8,288 bases of DNA from Promethearchaeota archaeon (lineage in GTDB: Archaea > Asgardarchaeota > Lokiarchaeia > Sigynarchaeales > SOKP01). Positions 6,701 to 8,288 of this stretch are shown here, in pieces; position 1 is the stretch's first letter; each line of letters begins with the position of its first letter. The DNA lies in assembly GCA_014729315.1 (NCBI GenBank), contig WJKD01000686.1, forward strand, positions 1 to 8,288, in the 5' to 3' direction. A program made the translations under genes and the position numbers. The notes below the pieces were generated by a model, which was given only the letters and a program-made list of their open reading frames with translations, made no database searches and was not told the origin of the DNA.

Positions 6701-7029
6701 ACGTTTCCATTATTATCTAAACTTAATCCTCTACAAAATTTATAAATCGTTTCTGTTATACCATTATAGGTTAGGGTTCGGATTTTGTGGTGAAGAACTC
6801 CATTTTCATTATATATCCAGATAGGGCTGATAGAATCTCCATTTACAATCTCGCTATAGCCATGAAATCCTATCCAAATTTTTCCATCAGGTGTGGTTAC
6901 GATCCCATGTGGCAATGCCCAAAGTTTATCTGAAGTGTCAAGAAAATCCTGTACATATGACCAGTCTTGAGAAAAAGCAGAATGTAAGAAAGCAAATGAC
7001 AAAATTAAAAAAATTACTGTTTTTTTCAT
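3754..7029 (-). CDS. Large exported T9SS protein: propeller, VWA, cohesin, dockerin, cohesin, type-A sorting domain
   Basis: The protein has 1091 residues. Residues 1-20 are a signal peptide (MKKTVIFLIL...AFS, cleavage before QDW). Residues 35-330 show about six blades with motifs such as TPDGKIWIG and GVAWNIAGTVMYTA, an NHL/SMP-30-like beta-propeller. Residues 345-392 form the linker typical of VWFA-related proteins (FSVIEDGQRQ). The VWA domain (394-565) keeps the MIDAS residues: DKSGS 401-405, T466 and D493 in LTDGMD. Two cohesin-like domains (about 620-750 and 855-975) share TDLFGI-F-K and a KAG motif and look like internal duplicates. Between them lies a dockerin with two calcium loops, DTNNDGIVDEKD (763-774) and DSNGDGIIDEKD (816-827), split by a Cys-rich insert. 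Residues 1000-1091 are a T9SS type-A sorting domain (NYPNPFNP at 1007-1014). It should be exported across both membranes and held on or released from the surface; adhesion or calcium-dependent assembly is inferred. The start is firm: AAGGAG lies eight bases before ATG. It has no operon partner. Confidence 0.92.
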   Translation of the reverse strand: MKKTVIFLILSFAFLHSAFSQDWSYVQDFLDTSDKLWALPHGIVTTPDGKIWIGFHGYSEIVNGDSISPIWIYNENGVLHHKIRTLTYNGITETIYKFCRGLSLDNNGNVLFSAFDELWRINYQTYEAINKIIPSPGTSLTEAACDANGFIYLTHVVPEGKPFYILDQNFAHYGYVATSINTLQRSIVVTSDGKDIFLGRIYGGEERNGIIHFHSNQGPAGIYSAVDTLQKSIWGQCLDWDQDSLLWVGSYWNVDPADYDGWYALDPKHDLRIVNHVGSNLGNVDPTSISIPSGSTYYSPRGVAWNIAGTVMYTADFDGHVIKKWYNPPLTLTYQQIDASNFCDSLEIYSYVIVSDNNNNAISGLNQNNFSVIEDGQRQIPIRVENIEAIQQPISVGIILDKSGSMDGQPLVDAKQAATDFVNKMSTYDKGAIISFSSDVSVDQGFTTDKNALISAIQSIIAGGSTRHYDAIIEAVNQCQTQSGRKAIVTLTDGMDNESTDNIDACIDAAQKAQLPIFTIGLLGAQGVDEAALERIANETGGLYFFPPTSADLAYIYNLIADHILKNQYKITHSPSNPNGDGITSRTVEITASYNGATDTKSKNYIPAKCNNLVPFFPIADSDTIAPNQKFWLEMKVGTNDQPVTDLFGIAFKLKYDENLLIFHNFAEGDFVGDNPVSHFENDQTTGISSIGISRKAGTSGVTGFGTVAKTEFEIRSDATDGTATWFELLDVYAINSQGTIIQLDTLRYKITVSSCLSCYPGDTNNDGIVDEKDVLPIGFYWHKTGPECLCRKAAPFEWKPCCCLPWEPVEATYVDSNGDGIIDEKDVLQLGFNWHKTHTSLKSVAESISFYNSDSMIIEAPDDVREGQEYLIKVNVPQSTDLFGISFKVNFDDCGLLDILKIEPGEFLGDDLVSYGDIDEDNCIASLGQTKKAGDTGANGAGCIANVTIKIKNNVPDNFSLAVNVTDITANDSQGNPITYGDATKIITDVKSPSNPNPSEFVLEQNYPNPFNPVTTIYYQLPENAHVQLVVLNSIGQLIRTLVSEEKSAGYHNVKWNSLNNAGKKVSSGIYFYKIVAGDFIEIKKMILIE

Positions 7030-7085
7030 CTTTCTATCTCCTTATATTTTTTCAATGTGGGATCCTGTATTAATGGTATCTTTTA

Positions 7086-7219
7086 ATGATAGATCAAGCA
7101 ACATTTTGGATGTCATCGTTATCACCGGGCGAATGATGCGTAACTGAATTCACGTCTTATACATCGTATTCTCTGTACGCTGCGCGCTAATGAACAAGTT
7201 CCCTGATGATGATAGATCA
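7086..7219. repeat. Pair of 11-base direct repeats in the leader of the secreted-protein gene
   Basis: ATGATAGATCA occurs at 7086..7096 and again at 7209..7219. Read on the minus strand each unit contains TGAT-CT-ATCA, a small dyad of the type bound by dimeric regulators. Both copies lie between the candidate promoter box (7266..7273) and the start codon, so they could be operator sites. Two copies of a short AT-rich word are weak evidence. Confidence 0.25.
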
Positions 7220-7265
7220 TAAATTTGCAAAGAACAATATAAGAATGTTTAGCGAAAGATCACTG

Positions 7266-7273
7266 CAAAGGTA
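7266..7273 (-). promoter_or_regulatory. Candidate Bacteroidota-type -7 promoter box (TACCTTTG)
   Basis: The minus strand reads TACCTTTGC, matching the Bacteroidota -7 consensus TAnnTTTG. A TTTG that could serve as the -33 box is present at 7302..7305, but it is 28 bases away instead of about 19-21, so the pair is imperfect. If used, it would give the secreted-protein gene an untranslated leader of roughly 230 bases. Confidence 0.35.
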
Positions 7274-7582
7274 CAAGGTTTTTTGTGAAGGTCGTTTTTT
7301 GCAAAGCATAGAGCTAACGAATAGAAACGTCCGCGCAACGCCAATTCTACGACGGAATTAGTACACAACAACTAAGCTCAGAGATCCGACAGAAAAATTA
7401 GCAGCTGTTGAAAATATCTTCAAAAGTTTAAATTCTTTATACTAATTTTATAAAGAAATACTGTTATTGAAATTTTTTAGCCGATTTATATAAAAGAACA
7501 AAAAGACTGTCTTATTAGCCTTGCTCTAATATAGATTTCAATATTAATGCTTTTCAAGAGTAGATTCCGATTCGGGTAGATC

Positions 7583-7604
7583 AATTTTAGAAAAATTTTA
7601 GAAA
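7583..7604. repeat. Perfect 2 x 11-base tandem repeat
   Basis: AATTTTAGAAA is repeated twice head to tail without a mismatch. It lies about 60 bases left of direct repeat copy B, in non-coding AT-rich sequence. It is probably a slippage product, with no sign of function. Confidence 0.6.
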
Positions 7605-7660
7605 TACTATTGCATAAATCTTCATAGTATTAACCTCAATGGATCTATTGTAGTGAATGC

Positions 7661-8095
7661 GTGAGATGTAACATGCTTATGTGGTAAGTTCAGTAGAAGT
7701 AATTTAAAAAGAAATTAGCAAAATGTCAACAAAAATATTAATGAGCGCAAATATTTTTTTAATGTCATGAAAACAAAAAGCCACATCAATATAAATCGAT
7801 ATGGCTTTATCTGCAAAACCGTCTTTCGGTTCAAAAACGGTACAGTTTTGGTATCTTTATAACGGTATCTTTTTTTCCTTTTGCATTTTTCCGAAGTCTA
7901 AATCTTCCAAAGGATCAAATTCCGTGTATTCACCAGTTCTGTATTCAGTATCTTTTGTCGCTTCTTTCAATTCGTTTTCATATTTCTCTCGCAAGGATAA
8001 CAGGTCCTTGATAGATAATTCCTCGTAGTTCTTACTCGCCAGTGCGCTGTTCATTTTATCCAGCTCGGCGGATAAAAATTCAATCCGCTTCTTTT
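7661..8095 (-). repeat. Direct repeat copy B (within the intact HTH cassette)
   Basis: This is the partner of 3241..3657, in the same orientation about 4.4 kb away. It includes codons 65-142 of the HTH gene, its terminator and the conserved downstream block around 7672..7708. Copy B continues into the gene's 5' half beyond 8095, where copy A has lost similarity. The two copies bracket exactly one gene, that of the large secreted protein. Confidence 0.9.
7771..7808 (-). terminator. Rho-independent terminator of the intact HTH gene
   Basis: On the minus strand AAAGCCATATC pairs with GATGTGGCTTT (7798..7808 with 7777..7787, one G-U pair), followed by a T-rich tail (TTTTTGTTTT when the overlapping Ts are counted). 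It lies about 50 bases beyond the stop codon and corresponds to the terminator of copy A. The stem is preserved in both copies while the bases just upstream of it vary. Confidence 0.75.
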
Positions 8096-8285
8096 TGGTC
8101 AATTTGTACTGATCCAAAATATTCTGAGTCTGGAAATATTCTCTATTATCGATTTCTTTCTGCAGCTCTTTGGTCCAGTTGATAATTGTGGTCTTGGATT
8201 TCCCCAATTCTTTTGCACAATTCTCATAAGAAGTACCGGCAGCCCGCAGCTCAATAAGTCGTTCTTTCAGATCCGCATCTTTCAT
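7857..8285 (-). CDS. Helix-turn-helix/coiled-coil protein (small terminase- or transposase-like DNA binder)
   Basis: The open frame has 142 residues. Residues 5-42 form a helix-turn-helix of the kind seen in transposase OrfA and phage small-terminase proteins: LKERLIELRAAGTSYENCA, then AKELGKSKTTIINWTKEL, with the recognition helix near KSKTTIINW. Residues about 43-110 are rich in Lys, Glu and Leu and probably form a coiled coil for oligomerisation. The tail (GEYTEFDPLEDLDFG...EKKIPL) is acidic, then basic. A DNA-binding role is likely; the specific family was not recognised. The ATG at 8285 lies three bases from the window edge, so the ribosome-binding site is not visible and the true start could be further upstream. 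A truncated paralogue lies at 3419..3676. The identity of the next gene upstream would help: a large terminase or a transposase subunit would settle the family. Confidence 0.7.
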   Translation of the reverse strand: MKDADLKERLIELRAAGTSYENCAKELGKSKTTIINWTKELQKEIDNREYFQTQNILDQYKLTKKKRIEFLSAELDKMNSALASKNYEELSIKDLLSLREKYENELKEATKDTEYRTGEYTEFDPLEDLDFGKMQKEKKIPL

Positions 8286-8288
8286 AAC

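Larger units (their letters stand above)
7030..7660. other. Long non-coding leader upstream of the secreted-protein gene
   Basis: About 630 bases hold no credible gene on either strand. Seen here are the ribosome-binding site AAGGAG (7038..7043), an 11-base direct repeat ATGATAGATCA (7086..7096 and 7209..7219), a Bacteroidota-like promoter box (7266..7273), a small hairpin AATTC-TACGACG-GAATT (7343..7359) and a perfect tandem duplication of AATTTTAGAAA (7583..7604). Part of the stretch, about 7110..7390, is less AT-rich than the rest and could be decayed coding sequence, but nothing recognisable remains. Confidence 0.5.

Noticed and set aside
7302..7375. A possible integron attC-like site (AGCTAACG...CAACGCC...ACTAAGCTC)
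   Set aside because: The outer words resemble attC core sites only loosely, do not pair as required, and there is no integrase or cassette array. Only a 5-base hairpin is left inside.
1..8288. CRISPR arrays, rRNA genes and tRNA genes
   Set aside because: No regularly spaced repeats, no cloverleaf with a TTCGA-type arm, and no rRNA-like conserved blocks were recognised by eye.

Overview
The window looks like an accessory region of a low-GC, Gram-negative bacterium of the Bacteroidota/Ignavibacteria/Calditrichota (FCB) kind. The main reason is the large gene at 3754..7029. It encodes a protein with a signal peptide and a C-terminal type IX secretion (T9SS) type-A sorting domain, a combination largely confined to that group. 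A TACCTTTG box at 7266..7273 resembles the Bacteroidota -7 promoter element and agrees weakly. No rRNA or tRNA gene and no CRISPR array was seen. The phylum call is an inference from one protein family.

Layout, with every protein gene on the minus strand. Positions 1..864 hold the N-terminal part of a phospholipase D-like/superfamily 2 helicase fusion; the window edge cuts it just after the Walker A motif. Positions 865..1340 are AT-rich and non-coding. A palindromic element (1341..1413) overlaps the end of a DUF3800 gene (1393..2211) and seems to have supplied its last codons. Positions 2212..2653 are non-coding and hold a strong hairpin terminator and the 3' end (domains V and VI) of a group II intron on the plus strand, with no intron body. 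A small membrane-anchored zinc-ribbon protein follows at 2654..3007.

The right half is built around a direct repeat of about 0.42 kb (3241..3657 and 7661..8095). Each copy holds the 3' part of a helix-turn-helix/coiled-coil gene, its terminator and a conserved downstream block. The right copy belongs to an open 142-codon gene; the left copy is a 5'-truncated remnant. Between them sits the 1091-residue exported protein: beta-propeller, VWA domain, cohesin-like domain, split dockerin, second cohesin-like domain, T9SS sorting domain. About 0.6 kb of non-coding leader lies upstream of it. No terminator is visible between its stop codon and the left repeat, so its transcript probably ends at the hairpin inside the repeat.

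The left half (PLD-helicase, DUF3800) has the flavour of a defence or DNA-processing neighbourhood, and the intron scrap, palindromic element and duplicated HTH cassette all point to DNA turnover. I cannot show that these genes act as one system. The best candidates for follow-up are the domain architecture of the large secreted protein and the duplicated HTH cassette that brackets it.
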